A stretch of 64,000 nucleotides of DNA from G965233625 sp965233625 (lineage in GTDB: Bacteria > Planctomycetota > Planctomycetia > Pirellulales > Pirellulaceae), in assembly GCA_965233625.1 (NCBI GenBank), contig OZ247499.1, positions 930,001 to 994,000 of the forward strand, read 5' to 3'. The position numbers and the translations under genes are program-made. Below the pieces are notes generated by a model. That model was given only the letters and a program-made list of their open reading frames with translations. It did not search any database and had not been told where the DNA came from. Below, in pieces: positions 8,461-18,529 of this stretch; within the stretch, counting starts at the first letter, position 1; each line of letters begins with the position of its first letter.

Positions 8461-9726
8461 TTAGCCGTTTTTCTGAAGATCGAGGAAAACAATGCTCGAT
8501 GGATTGCCAACGGGCGCGTATTGTCCCGTGAATTTGAGTCCGCCAGTCTTGTGATTCACGCGGAAGACTGTCAGGTGGTCGGCCCGCTGATTGCAGCAAT
8601 AGAAGAACTGACCCGATGGATCGAAGTTAAAACTCCGGGGGTAATTCCCGCGTGTCCATTCATCGGCTACGTGGGTCAGGCTGCCATCTTTGCCAACGGA
8701 GAAAATCCCCGTGCTGTCATGCAGCCGGTTTCCCGCGTAAACAAAGCGACCGTCGGGCGACACAAGAATTTCGGAACAGAAATTACTGCCAGCGTAGCCG
8801 GGCGGCAATGTAGATATCGTCTGTCGTGGCGTTAAGCCGCCGGTGGCGCCATCGTAGTCGAACAGCACGATGGTCGAACCTTCCTCCTGGATGGAGTAGA
8901 ACCAGCGACCGTTCGGGTGGAAATGAGAATGGCGTGGTCCATCGCCCGGTGGAAGTGAAACGACCGGCACATCGGCAGGAGTCAGGCGGCCTTTCTGACT
9001 GTCGAACTTCCAGACGAAGATCTGGTCCAGCCCCAGATCCACATGCAATACGAATCGTCCACTAGGATCAGATTGAATCATGTGAGCATGCGTCCGGTCG
9101 TGGCCACTGAAAGCAAAACTTCCCGGCGGGGCGTTCCTGGCTTTGGTGGGACCAATTTTGCCCGCATCGTTCTTTACGTCGCTTGCTGCTTTCAGGCTGC
9201 CGTCCGCCTGGATAGGGAGCACCGAGACGGAGCCGCCGAAGTAATTGGCCACCAGTGCAAATCGACCAGACGGATGAATGCTTATGTACGTCGGGCCCGC
9301 GCCGCCGGACCGCACCGTGTTGATTAACTTGAGGCTTCCATCGTCGCGATTCACCGAGAAACAACTAACGGTTCCTTCTTTTCCTGCGCCGGCGCGGTCG
9401 GTTTCATTGGTGGAATACAAACGCGTGCCAGCAGCATTGAGCACCACGCAACTTGGGCTGGTTCCCATGCGGAATTCACCCGCAGGCGCCAACGCGCCGG
9501 TTGAACGGTTCACATGAAAAATGTGTATCCCGCGTCCATTGCCCGGAGGCAGGTCGATCTGCGTTGGCAATACATCCTGGAGCGGAGAGCTGAAGGTTCC
9601 GACATAAGCGACCAGGGGCCGTGCGGATTCTTCGGCTTGCGTCTGTCCTGCGCCAAGCAGCGGTGTCGCTCCTGCCAATGCGACGGAAGTTTTCAGGAAC
9701 GAACGTCTGGAATCTGGTGGAAACAT
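8461..9726 (-). CDS. Tat-exported lactonase-fold beta-propeller (PF10282)
   Basis: A 421-residue protein of the 7-bladed propeller family named after 6-phosphogluconolactonase (YbhE/Pgl type). The N-terminus has a twin-arginine signal (RRSFLKTSVALAGATPLLG, residues 7-25), so it is likely exported folded, unlike cytosolic Pgl. Repeated blade signatures are seen: VAYVGTFSSP, GRGIHIFHVNRSTGAL, YISIHPSGRFALVANYFGGSVSVL, DPSGRFVLHVDLGLDQIF and HFHPNGRWFYSIQEEGSTI. Exported planctomycete members have no proven reaction; lactone hydrolysis is the family default. It is convergent with the DUF455/ATP-grasp gene (19 bases between stops) and follows the aminopeptidase gene by about 100 bases on the same strand. 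Confidence 0.88.
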   Translation of the reverse strand: MFPPDSRRSFLKTSVALAGATPLLGAGQTQAEESARPLVAYVGTFSSPLQDVLPTQIDLPPGNGRGIHIFHVNRSTGALAPAGEFRMGTSPSCVVLNAAGTRLYSTNETDRAGAGKEGTVSCFSVNRDDGSLKLINTVRSGGAGPTYISIHPSGRFALVANYFGGSVSVLPIQADGSLKAASDVKNDAGKIGPTKARNAPPGSFAFSGHDRTHAHMIQSDPSGRFVLHVDLGLDQIFVWKFDSQKGRLTPADVPVVSLPPGDGPRHSHFHPNGRWFYSIQEEGSTIVLFDYDGATGGLTPRQTISTLPPGYAGSNFCSEILVSPDGRFVYAGNRLHDSTGIFSVGKDGSLTHVADEWTRGNYPRSFNFDPSGQFFYCCNQRADHLTVFRVNHKTGGLKFTGQYAPVGNPSSIVFLDLQKNG

Positions 9727-9825
9727 GGGAATGTCTATCTTAGGTCAGATGGCTGCTGGTATACGTGAGCTTGCAAAACGGTGAGCATGCTCCACCGTGA
9801 ATTACGGGTGAATCTTCTTCGCACC

Positions 9826-12381
9826 TTACTCCTGTTCCGTGCGTGCTTCAACTTTGCTGAGCCGGTCGGACAACTTGCGTAATTGATCGCGGAATTCCTC
9901 AAGCTGCTTTGTCATGTCGCCAGTCGCCGCCTGTGCCTGGCTCCGAAGATCCGCTAACAACCGGCGGATATCCGTTGCTTCCTGCTCGCTTTGCCGTCTC
10001 TGGTAAGCTTCCAGTTCGGAGGCTGCCTCTGTGGCGCCCGCAGATTTCAACGCCTCGGCCGCAGCTTTACGCACGCGCCAAGACGGATCACGAAGCAAGT
10101 CAATCAGACGTTCGATGGCTTTTCCGCGGTCGGGAGTTTCCGCTTGTTTCGCAAATTGCCCCAGGGCAGCAACCGCTGCACTGCGTGTCCTCCCGGAGGT
10201 GGCGCCGTATATCGTGCTGTCTAAGAGAGGCTGAAGCGCCTTACGGTCGCGTGTGCCGGCAAGTGCTTTCAGCGCCCCTTGCTGCTCCCATCCGAGGGGC
10301 GATCCGTTCGATGCAGCCTCGAGTATTTCATCAAAAGGCGCCTGGTCCCGCTGAACGCCCAGCGCTTCCCACGCCGCGCTGCGGGCGAAATACAAATTGG
10401 GACCACTATCGAGGAAACGCTTCAACGCGTCACGTATCGCGGGATCACGGTATTGTCCTGCTGCACGAACCAGGTGCACGCACACCATCGGGTCGGTTTC
10501 CCAGCCCAGTAGTTCCGCCAGGCATTCCACCGCTTCTCCGCACCCTGCATTTCCCAGAGCTTCGGCAAACCTTTGACGGCATCCCCAGAAGCTCTCCTTC
10601 TTGTAGGCTTCGCCAACGGCTTGGATGTTTTTCCGTTTGCCGGTTTTGCATAGCTCGCGCGCCGCCAGGATACGACCATAAACATCGCTGGCATCCGTAA
10701 GCTGGCGCCGGAGCATTTTATTGCCTGGATTGAATCTGATTTTACAAACGGTCCGCACCTTGGGATCTATCCGAACCTGCTCTGGCTCTGACTCCATGCT
10801 GACGATGAACTCATGCTTGTCGCGCTGAATCCGCACTTCGCGTGTGTGCAACTGGCCGTTGATTACCCAGCCTAGATCGGTGACCAAGTCGAACAACCCA
10901 ACGCCTTTATCTTCGTCTTCCTGCTTCTGCTCTATCTGGAAAGTCCCTTCTTGCTTCTGGTTGTCATACTCGAAATTTACCTTAAGATCGGGATAACCTG
11001 TGCTCGCAATCCATTGGTCAAACCACTTGCCTAACGAACGGCCCGAGTGCTCTTCCAGCACCTTGCGGAAGTCGCTTGTCTCCACCATTGCGCCGCCGAA
11101 ACGCTGGACGTAATCCCGGACGGCCATCCAGAAAACTTCGTCGCCCAATTCTCGATGAAGCATGTGCAGCCGCACGGCGCCGCCCGGATACAAATGCCGG
11201 TCGTACATTCTCCAGGAGTGGTCGAACTTGCGTGTCATGATCGGCCGCATGTAGCGGTTGTCGGCTTCATTCAGATACGCTTCCAGATTCTGAAAGAAGT
11301 CGTAATCCCGCTCTTCGGCGCCCTTGCTGTCTTCCAGCCAGCAGGTCTCCATATACACCGCCCAGCTCTCCTTCAGCCAGGCGTGCGAAAAGTCGCGGCA
11401 GACAATATGATCCCCAAACCATGAGTGGGCCATTTCGTGCAAATTGATCTGATCGACCAGCCACTTCAGTTCCTTCGCCAGGACTTCATCCATCACAAAC
11501 AAATCGTCCCAGGTCACTAGCGAGATATTCTCCATTGCCCCGCCAATGCCCGGCAGCGCGATTTGGTAATACTTCGGATAGGGAAATCCGGAACCGAGCT
11601 TCTCTGTCATCCAAGCGAGCATCTCGCCTGTACGGCCAAAGCTCCGCTTCAAATCTTCTTCACCAAACTCACGGGTGGAAAAGTACGCGATCGGCGCACC
11701 CTGAAATTCGCCGTCGTCGCAACGCGTGAAATCCCCGATGGCGAAACATACCAGATAGCTGGGGCAGGGCTGGTTCAATTCCCACCGGGCGGTCTTCCAG
11801 CCATCGTTGTGATCTTCTTCGCCAACAAGCTTTCCATTAGCGAGAATCATATGCTGCGATCTTGCCTTCAGTTGCAGCCGTAGCGTGGGCCGGATATTTG
11901 GCAGATCAATCACGGGAAGCCAATGACGGGCACGTTCCGTTTCGTGGTCGGTGGCCGCCCAGGCGCCATCGTCAGGATACTCGCTGGATGGGCTGCTGAA
12001 ATACAGACCAGAGACAGGCCGCTCGACGTGGTATTGGATGGCAAGCTTACGCGCTTCATGCCTTGCAAATGCCTGCTGCCAGGTGACCGTAATCTTGCTG
12101 CCGTCATAGTGCCACGCGATTTCCTTACCGTCCGGGTCTTCCACCACCAACTGCTCAAAATCGACGGCATGAATTTCCAACTTCACCGGCCCTGGCCTTG
12201 CTGATCTGACGGTGTGGGTCACCGTTCCAGCCGCTGTCCGCCTTTCGATATCCACACACAGAGAGATATCGAGGTATGTCGACTCGAGTTCAACATCAGC
12301 CGGATAGTGAGCTGCAGCGCCCGGAAGTGCAAAGTCGACATGCTGATATTGAAACTGGCGTAATTTGTGATGGCGGAACAT
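9826..12381 (-). CDS. M1 family aminopeptidase with C-terminal HEAT repeats
   Basis: An 851-residue zinc metallopeptidase. The exopeptidase motif GAMEN is near residue 279. The zinc site HEMAHSW (near 316-320) is followed about 19 residues later by the third ligand in LKESWAVYMETCW. The N-terminal ~230 residues are the usual beta saddle domain. Unlike PepN, residues ~590-820 read as HEAT-like repeats (ALKRFLDSGP..., AAVAALGQFAKQ, DPSWRVRKAAAEAL), and the last ~30 residues form a coiled coil (EEFRDQLRKLSDRLSKVEART). There is no signal peptide, so it is probably a cytosolic peptidase that trims N-terminal residues from peptides. The HEAT/coiled-coil tail probably mediates assembly. Divergent from the cytochrome gene across 346 bases. 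Confidence 0.93.
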   Translation of the reverse strand: MFRHHKLRQFQYQHVDFALPGAAAHYPADVELESTYLDISLCVDIERRTAAGTVTHTVRSARPGPVKLEIHAVDFEQLVVEDPDGKEIAWHYDGSKITVTWQQAFARHEARKLAIQYHVERPVSGLYFSSPSSEYPDDGAWAATDHETERARHWLPVIDLPNIRPTLRLQLKARSQHMILANGKLVGEEDHNDGWKTARWELNQPCPSYLVCFAIGDFTRCDDGEFQGAPIAYFSTREFGEEDLKRSFGRTGEMLAWMTEKLGSGFPYPKYYQIALPGIGGAMENISLVTWDDLFVMDEVLAKELKWLVDQINLHEMAHSWFGDHIVCRDFSHAWLKESWAVYMETCWLEDSKGAEERDYDFFQNLEAYLNEADNRYMRPIMTRKFDHSWRMYDRHLYPGGAVRLHMLHRELGDEVFWMAVRDYVQRFGGAMVETSDFRKVLEEHSGRSLGKWFDQWIASTGYPDLKVNFEYDNQKQEGTFQIEQKQEDEDKGVGLFDLVTDLGWVINGQLHTREVRIQRDKHEFIVSMESEPEQVRIDPKVRTVCKIRFNPGNKMLRRQLTDASDVYGRILAARELCKTGKRKNIQAVGEAYKKESFWGCRQRFAEALGNAGCGEAVECLAELLGWETDPMVCVHLVRAAGQYRDPAIRDALKRFLDSGPNLYFARSAAWEALGVQRDQAPFDEILEAASNGSPLGWEQQGALKALAGTRDRKALQPLLDSTIYGATSGRTRSAAVAALGQFAKQAETPDRGKAIERLIDLLRDPSWRVRKAAAEALKSAGATEAASELEAYQRRQSEQEATDIRRLLADLRSQAQAATGDMTKQLEEFRDQLRKLSDRLSKVEARTEQE

Positions 12382-12727
12382 GAGCTATTTTCAAATTGAA
12401 CTTACAGGAAGCAGATCATTCCAATGTGAATGCCCCCGTTATGATCGAAGGCTGTACTTCACGACAAATCGCGTGGCGTTACCTTAACGCAAAAGCCCGG
12501 CGTGCGATGTGCATGCCTGAAGAATCTGACCAGATTGCGCGCCCAGACGCTCCAGTTAGCTATGGCGTAAATTTGCAATTAGTCCAACGGACAATAATAA
12601 TCACGGCGCCAGCGGGACTTACCGGCCCATCCATCTTAGGTACCGGGTTTGCCCAGCCGCTGAATAGCCCATCCAAGACTGTTCTGTAAGTCAGCTTGTT
12701 CAACACCAATATTCTTAGGGACACGGC
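12382..12727. other. divergent intergenic region, aminopeptidase / cytochrome
   Basis: 346 bases with no credible gene; the 97-codon plus-strand open frame inside lacks family resemblance. A short perfect hairpin (GCGTTA, 3-base loop, TAACGC) lies at 12476-12490. It presumably carries the promoters of both flanking genes; none was recognised with confidence. Confidence 0.35.
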
Positions 12728-15700
12728 ATGCGTCTGTCGTTCTTTATTCTATCGCTATTGCTACTTGCGGTTGTGGCGTTTTTACCGGGTGGCAGAACAG
12801 ACGCCGCGGACGATTTAACTTTCAACCGCGATGTCCGGCCAATTCTTTCCAACAATTGTTACGAGTGCCATGGATTCGACTCGAACACACGCGAAGCTGG
12901 ACTGCGGCTCGATACTTACGAAGGGGCCACCGCGTTACTCGAATCAGGAGATGGTCGCGCGATTGTGCCGGGAAACGCGGCGGCAAGTCTGCTGATCACG
13001 CGTGTTGAATCCCATGACGTGGACGTAAAGATGCCGCCAGCGGACACTGGCAAAACCCTCACGCCAGCAGACATTGCAACTTTGCGTAAATGGATTGATC
13101 AGGGCGCTAGGTATGAACGGCACTGGTCATTCGTTGCTCCCAAGGCCTCGCCGCTGCCTGCGGTAAAGCAGACCGCCTGGCCAAGCAACCTGATCGACCA
13201 CTTCATTCTGTCCCGGCTTGAAAAGGAGGGCTTGTCTCCTTCGCCCGAGGCAGACCGCCGCACGCTTATCCGCCGGGTGGCGTTTGATGTCACCGGCTTG
13301 CCCCCGACTCGCCAGGAAATCCGCGAATTCCTCCATGACAATTCAGACCAGGCTTACGAGCGGATGGTCGATCGCTACCTGAATTCGCGTAGCTATGGCG
13401 AAAACATGGCGCGGCGCTGGCTAGATCTGGCGAGATACGCCGACACCAACGGATATCAGTACGACACTCAAAGAAACATGTGGGTGTGGCGGGATTGGGT
13501 GATCCATGCCTACAACAAGAACATGCCATTCGATCAGTTTACGATCGAGCAACTGGCTGGCGACCTTCTACCCGATGCAACGCCGCATCAGGTTCTGGCA
13601 ACAGCGTTTAATCGTAATCACCCCGTCACAATTGAAGGCGGCGTGATCGACGAAGAGTATCGTACGGAATACGTGATCGACCGGCTGGTCACAAGCACGA
13701 CGGTCTGGATGGGAATGACAATCGGTTGCGCCCGTTGCCACGATCACAAGTTTGATCCGATTTCCCAAAAGGAATTTTACCAGCTCTATGCCTACTTCAA
13801 TCAAGTGCCCGAGCGTGGCTTAAATGGCTTCGCCCCCACCAGGAAAATTGCATCGCCACTGGCCGAATTACAGTCAGCGGAAAAGTCAGCACAGATCGAA
13901 GCCTTGAAGAAGAAGCTTGCCAGCGTCAACGCCGAAACAATGCAGGGCGCCGGGCTGGAATCGTGGGCGAAAACGATCGCTTCGTCGGAGAATCGCGGGT
14001 GGGAGGTGTTGGATCCAGTGCGGACCAAATCTAGCGGCGGCTCAACTCTTACCAGACAGCCCGATCTCTCCCTGTTAGTAGGTGGCGCCAATCCCCGGAA
14101 GGACATTTACGAAATAGTCGCACGCACAAGTCAGACCGGCATTTCCGCGGCGCGGCTTGAGTGCCTGACGCATCCTTCGTTGCCTGGAGGCGGCCCAGGT
14201 AGACATACCAACTCAAACTTCGTGCTCAGCGAATTCGAACTCGATGCGGTTTCAGTCAAAGACCCTTCGAAATCGCAGCGAATCAAATTCACACGTGCCA
14301 CCGCCGACTATTCGCAAGCGAATTACAACGTCAGCAACACCATTGACGGTTCGGTCGCCGGCAACAACGGCTGGGCGGTCGACGGACCAACACGCAAACG
14401 ATCCGCCACCGCAATGTTTGTCGCGTCCGAACCCTTCGGATTTGAAGGCGGAACAGAACTCGTTTTCCGCTTGCGCCACGAAGCTACTTTCGCAACGCAT
14501 GGCATTGGAAGACCGCGGTTGTCGATTTCCTGCGACGAAACAGCCTCTATTGATGGTGACAGTCTTCCAGCCGGCGTCCGTAAAATTGCTGCTAAAAAAG
14601 CTGAAGCAAGATCGGCAAGCGAAACCTCGCTGCTGAGAGACTTCTATCAGCGTGAACGTAAGAAACTGGCGGAATCCATCCACGCCAGAATTGAGTTACT
14701 TTCGCAGGCAGATGCTGCCAGCTACCCGCCGACAATGGTCATGCAGGAGCTGCCCAAGCCACGTCCTACGCACCTCCTTAAGCGTGGACAATATGACCTC
14801 CCTGGCGTTGCCGTAACCCCTGGCGTACCTGCATCGCTGATGCCGTTGCCAGACGGCGTGGCTTCCAACCGGTTGGGTTTTGCGAAGTGGCTGGTCGACC
14901 CCAAGCATCCGCTGACAGCCAGGGTGGCGGTCAATCGCTATTGGCAACAGTTGTTCGGCACGGGCCTAGTTAAGACGCCGGAGGACTTTGGCACGCAGGG
15001 CGAATGGCCAAGCCACCCGGCGTTGCTCGATACGCTGGCCGCAAGGTTTGTGGCCGAGGGTTGGGACACCAAGGCAATGCTCCGGCTGATGCTTACTTCT
15101 GCAACCTACCGGCAGAACGCCCGGGTGTCGCCAGAACTTTACGGCCGCGACCCGGAAAACCGTCTCTTGGCGCGCGGGCCGAGATTCCGCCTGGATGCTG
15201 AGCAGATTCGCGACCAGGCGCTTGCCGCCAGCGGGCTTCTAGTCAATCGCGTAGGCGGTCCCAGTGTCTTCCCGTATCAGCCCGCGGGCTTGTGGCTGGA
15301 ACTCAATAACCGGCCCGGCTACTCCAAGCAGTATACGGCAGGGAAGGGCGAAGATCTGTATCGACGCAGTATCTACACCTTCTGGAAACGCACCGTTGCG
15401 TCTCCGATGCTGACGACCTTCGACGCGCCTGACCGCGAGTCCTGTACGGTTCGCCGTTCGCGGACAAATACACCGCTGCAGGCACTTTTGCTGCTGCAAG
15501 GCCCACAGTTCGTCGAAGCAGCACGGCATCTGGCGCAACGGATGATGACGCAGGGTGGCGGAAGTACGAAGTCGCGCATCGAGTACGGGTTTGAACTCAC
15601 AACTGCTCGTCTACCCGACGAAAGGGAGTTAAAGGTTCTCACACGGGTGTACCGTGAAAGGCTGGCGCATTTTCAGCAATCCCCTCAAGCTGCTGCCATG

Positions 15701-15817
15701 GTGCTTAACGTGGGCGAGTCTCCACGGGACACGAAGCTGAACCCTGCTGAGCACGCAGCCTGGACGATAGTCGCAAGGTTGCTGCTGAACCTGGACGAAA
15801 CGATTACCCGGGGATAG
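12728..15817 (+). CDS. planctomycete cytochrome c protein, DUF1549/DUF1553
   Basis: A 1029-residue exported protein of the PSCyt1-DUF1549-DUF1553 type, found almost only in Planctomycetota and Verrucomicrobia. A signal peptide (residues ~1-27) precedes a c-type heme site CYECH (C44, C47, H48) and the family phrase PILSNNCYECHGFD. DUF1549 begins near residue 152 (NLIDHFILSRLEKEGL, RRVAFDVTGLPPT) and runs to about 365. A region of ~440-620 looks like a carbohydrate-binding-type beta-sandwich. DUF1553 starts near 713 (NRLGFAKWLVDPKHPLTARVAVNR) and extends to about 975. Function is unproven; periplasmic heme-dependent redox steps in polysaccharide or small-molecule catabolism are often proposed. 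The DUF1501 gene starts 8 bases after its stop, the standard partner arrangement. Confidence 0.95.
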   Translation: MRLSFFILSLLLLAVVAFLPGGRTDAADDLTFNRDVRPILSNNCYECHGFDSNTREAGLRLDTYEGATALLESGDGRAIVPGNAAASLLITRVESHDVDVKMPPADTGKTLTPADIATLRKWIDQGARYERHWSFVAPKASPLPAVKQTAWPSNLIDHFILSRLEKEGLSPSPEADRRTLIRRVAFDVTGLPPTRQEIREFLHDNSDQAYERMVDRYLNSRSYGENMARRWLDLARYADTNGYQYDTQRNMWVWRDWVIHAYNKNMPFDQFTIEQLAGDLLPDATPHQVLATAFNRNHPVTIEGGVIDEEYRTEYVIDRLVTSTTVWMGMTIGCARCHDHKFDPISQKEFYQLYAYFNQVPERGLNGFAPTRKIASPLAELQSAEKSAQIEALKKKLASVNAETMQGAGLESWAKTIASSENRGWEVLDPVRTKSSGGSTLTRQPDLSLLVGGANPRKDIYEIVARTSQTGISAARLECLTHPSLPGGGPGRHTNSNFVLSEFELDAVSVKDPSKSQRIKFTRATADYSQANYNVSNTIDGSVAGNNGWAVDGPTRKRSATAMFVASEPFGFEGGTELVFRLRHEATFATHGIGRPRLSISCDETASIDGDSLPAGVRKIAAKKAEARSASETSLLRDFYQRERKKLAESIHARIELLSQADAASYPPTMVMQELPKPRPTHLLKRGQYDLPGVAVTPGVPASLMPLPDGVASNRLGFAKWLVDPKHPLTARVAVNRYWQQLFGTGLVKTPEDFGTQGEWPSHPALLDTLAARFVAEGWDTKAMLRLMLTSATYRQNARVSPELYGRDPENRLLARGPRFRLDAEQIRDQALAASGLLVNRVGGPSVFPYQPAGLWLELNNRPGYSKQYTAGKGEDLYRRSIYTFWKRTVASPMLTTFDAPDRESCTVRRSRTNTPLQALLLLQGPQFVEAARHLAQRMMTQGGGSTKSRIEYGFELTTARLPDERELKVLTRVYRERLAHFQQSPQAAAMVLNVGESPRDTKLNPAEHAAWTIVARLLLNLDETITRG

Positions 15818-15825
15818 GTGACAAC

Positions 15826-17271
15826 ATGCACACCATTGTCGAATCGCAATTGATCGAAAACCGCCGCCAGTTTTTTGGCCGCGCGACGACCGGCATCGGT
15901 TCGTTGGCGCTGGCATCGCTGTTGAGCCCCAACCTGTTTGCGGCGCCTTCCGCGGCCCAGAGTGGGCTGCCAGGTTTTCCGCACTTTGCTCCGAAAGCCA
16001 AGCGGGTAATCTATCTGCTGCAGTCGGGCGCACCTTCGCAGATGGAATTGCTTGATTACAAGCCCACGCTCAAGGCGTTACACGGCAAGCCGCTGCCCGA
16101 TTCAGTGCGCAACGATCAACGTCTGACCGGCATGACCTCGCGGCAGAAGTCGTTCCCCATTGTCAATCCACCGTTCAAGTTCCGGCAACACGGAGAGAGC
16201 GGCATGTGGCTCAGCGATCTACTGCCGCATCTGTCCAAAGTGGTGGACGACATCTGCGTTGTTAAGTCGATGCACACCGAAGCGATCAACCATGATCCGG
16301 CGATCACGTTCTTTCAGTCGGGGCATCAACAGCCCGGTCGCCCAAGCATTGGTTCCTGGTCGAGCTATGGACTTGGCAGTGAGAACGCCGACTTGCCGGC
16401 CTTTGTTGTGCTACTTTCGAAAAACACGTTTCATCAAGCCCAGCCTCTGTACTCCCGTTTGTGGGGCAGCGGGTTTCTGCCGTCGAACCATCAGGGCGTC
16501 AAACTTCGCAGTCAGGGCGATCCAGTGTTGTACTTGAATGATCCGGCTGGCACTGATCGCGCTGGGCGTCGTAAATCGCTGGACGCGCTCGCGGAACTCA
16601 ACCGGTTCCGCGAAGAAGAAACTGGCGACCCGGAGATCCGCACGCGTATTGCCGCGTATGAAATGGCTTACCGCATGCAGAAGTCGGTGCCAGAACTGGC
16701 GAATTTGTCGGACGAGCCTGAAAGCACGTTTAAGCTTTACGGCGAAGACGCTCGCATACCGGGTACGCACGCTGCAAATTGCCTTCTCGCCCGCCGGCTT
16801 GCCGAACGCGATGTCCGCTTTATTCAAGTCTTCCATCGCGGTTGGGATCATCACAGCAACCTCGCTCAACACATTCCCGTACTCAGCAAACAGACCGACC
16901 AGGGCACTGCGGCTCTGATTGCCGACTTGAAGCAACGTGGACTGTTAGACGACACGCTTGTGATCTGGGGCGGTGAGTTTGGCCGCACCGTGTTTTCCCA
17001 AGGCGGAATTGGCAAGTACGGCCGCGATCACCATCCACGTTGTTTCTCTGTGTTTTTCGCTGGTGGCGGTGTCAAAGGTGGGATGTCCTACGGTAAGACC
17101 GATGAGTTCTGCTACAACATTGTTGAGAACCCAGTTCACGTTCACGACTTCCACGCTACCATCCTCCATCTGATGGGCGTCAATCACGAACGGCTAACCT
17201 ACCGTTTTCAAGGCCGTGACTACCGTTTGACAGATGTGCATGGAAAAGTTGTGAAGGACATTCTGGCCTAA
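15826..17271 (+). CDS. DUF1501 protein, Tat-exported
   Basis: A 481-residue member of the DUF1501 family (alkaline-phosphatase/sulfatase-like fold), the usual partner of DUF1549/DUF1553 cytochromes. Residues ~13-35 carry a twin-arginine-like signal (RRQFFGRATTGIGSLALASLL). Family blocks are clear: AKRVIYLLQSGAPSQMELLDYKP, KSMHTEAINHDPA, HRGWDHHSN, GGEFGRTVFSQ and GRDHHPRCFSVFFAGGGVKGG. The conserved His/Asp-rich motifs probably bind metal, but no reaction has been shown for the family. The ribosome site AGGTGA overlaps the stop of the upstream cytochrome gene, so the two are translationally linked. About 260 bases without a clear gene follow before the TRAP genes. Confidence 0.95.
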   Translation: MHTIVESQLIENRRQFFGRATTGIGSLALASLLSPNLFAAPSAAQSGLPGFPHFAPKAKRVIYLLQSGAPSQMELLDYKPTLKALHGKPLPDSVRNDQRLTGMTSRQKSFPIVNPPFKFRQHGESGMWLSDLLPHLSKVVDDICVVKSMHTEAINHDPAITFFQSGHQQPGRPSIGSWSSYGLGSENADLPAFVVLLSKNTFHQAQPLYSRLWGSGFLPSNHQGVKLRSQGDPVLYLNDPAGTDRAGRRKSLDALAELNRFREEETGDPEIRTRIAAYEMAYRMQKSVPELANLSDEPESTFKLYGEDARIPGTHAANCLLARRLAERDVRFIQVFHRGWDHHSNLAQHIPVLSKQTDQGTAALIADLKQRGLLDDTLVIWGGEFGRTVFSQGGIGKYGRDHHPRCFSVFFAGGGVKGGMSYGKTDEFCYNIVENPVHVHDFHATILHLMGVNHERLTYRFQGRDYRLTDVHGKVVKDILA

Positions 17272-17530
17272 AATTTTCAACCATCATGGTGCGGCCGGTG
17301 CTGATCAAGAGGTGCGTTCGCGGCCACGGTGAAGAAGATCTGGCAGCGGATTCGATCTCACATCGCGACATGATTTACACAGAAGCGGCGCAGCAATCAA
17401 AGCCAGCAATGGAAGGCCAGCCGGATGATAAAACTGCTCAACCACGAATCGAACCAGCAATGCCGGTGGATGCCTGGAAGCTGCCCTAACACAACCAGAC
17501 TCATACCCTCGCACTGGAAGAATTTCCTGA

Positions 17531-18529
17531 ATGGATAATACGTTTAGATTGTTTTGTCCCGTAATCTTTATCGGGACGTTGCTGCTTTGCGGATGCGATC
17601 CCGGTAGCGAAACGGGCAAGCTGACGCTACGGATGGCCCATGTGTATGAGGTCAGCGCGCCTACGCATGCCTACGGGACAAAATTCCTTTCTGAACGTCT
17701 TGCCCAGAAAACGGATAACTTGGAGGTGAAAGTTTATCCGTCTTCACAACTAGGTAGCGAATCTGAACTGCTCGAACAGCTAGTGGCTGGTGAGATTGAT
17801 CTAGCAATCACCGGACCGTCATTCCTGGCGATGTGGCATCCTCCGCTTGGCGTTTTGGACGCTGCCTATGCATCACGTGACCTTGATCACATGCTCGAAA
17901 TGGCAGGCAGCGACCAACTGGCGCCGGAATGGGACGCGCTTCGCCGAAAGTACGATGTCCGGGTTCTTGATACATGGGCGTATGGCTCCCGGCACCTAAC
18001 ATCTAACCGGGCAATCCGGCATCCAGACGATCTGGAAAGCTTCCGGCTACGACTTCCTGGCGCGCGGATTTATCAGGCGTCTGGAGAAGCGCTCGGCGCA
18101 AGTCCCATGCCGATTTCATTCAGCGAAGTCTATCTCGCGCTACAGCAGGGCATTGCGGACGGGCAGGAGAACCCCGTTCCTGTGATCAAGTCGATGGGAT
18201 TCCATGAAGTTCAGAAGTGTCTTAATCTGACCGGCCACATTCAGTCATCTATCCAGATATTAGTGAACGAACGGAAGTGGCAGCGACTGTCACCTGATCA
18301 GCAAAAGGCATTGCAGGAGGCAATCCAGGAACTGGGAAAAGAGGTCTACGCAGGGTTGATAAAGGACGAGAAAAAACTGATTGAAGAGTGGCGGAAGGAC
18401 GGCACGATGGAGATTGTCGAAGACGTTGACGTTGATGCTTTCCGCGCACGGTGCCGGAAATATTTCTCCAAAGGATTCGAATTCAGCGACGTCTATAATC
18501 GCATCACCGCGGACCCGTCAGAAAGATAA
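17531..18529 (+). CDS. dctP: TRAP transporter solute-binding lipoprotein (DctP family)
   Basis: A 332-residue periplasmic solute receptor of a tripartite ATP-independent transporter. A lipoprotein signal ends in the lipobox L19-C20-G21-C22, so the mature protein is membrane-tethered. DctP features are evident: LRMAHVYEVSAPTHAYGTKF, VKVYPSSQLGSESELLEQL, GEIDLAITGP, the arginine-bearing LRLPGARIYQASGEALGASP that in this family contacts the substrate carboxylate, and YLALQQGIADGQENP. The likely ligand is an organic acid, identity unknown. The stop overlaps the dctQ start (TAATG at 18527-18531). The gene opens a cluster with dctQ, dctM and a PhyH-type oxygenase. Confidence 0.93.
   Translation: MDNTFRLFCPVIFIGTLLLCGCDPGSETGKLTLRMAHVYEVSAPTHAYGTKFLSERLAQKTDNLEVKVYPSSQLGSESELLEQLVAGEIDLAITGPSFLAMWHPPLGVLDAAYASRDLDHMLEMAGSDQLAPEWDALRRKYDVRVLDTWAYGSRHLTSNRAIRHPDDLESFRLRLPGARIYQASGEALGASPMPISFSEVYLALQQGIADGQENPVPVIKSMGFHEVQKCLNLTGHIQSSIQILVNERKWQRLSPDQQKALQEAIQELGKEVYAGLIKDEKKLIEEWRKDGTMEIVEDVDVDAFRARCRKYFSKGFEFSDVYNRITADPSER

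Noticed and set aside
9909..10700. 263-codon plus-strand open frame
   Set aside because: Fully antisense to the M1 aminopeptidase HEAT-repeat region; Arg/Pro-rich composition and no family resemblance.
17286..17489. 67-codon open frame between the DUF1501 and TRAP genes
   Set aside because: Short, no Shine-Dalgarno and no family features; kept as non-coding.
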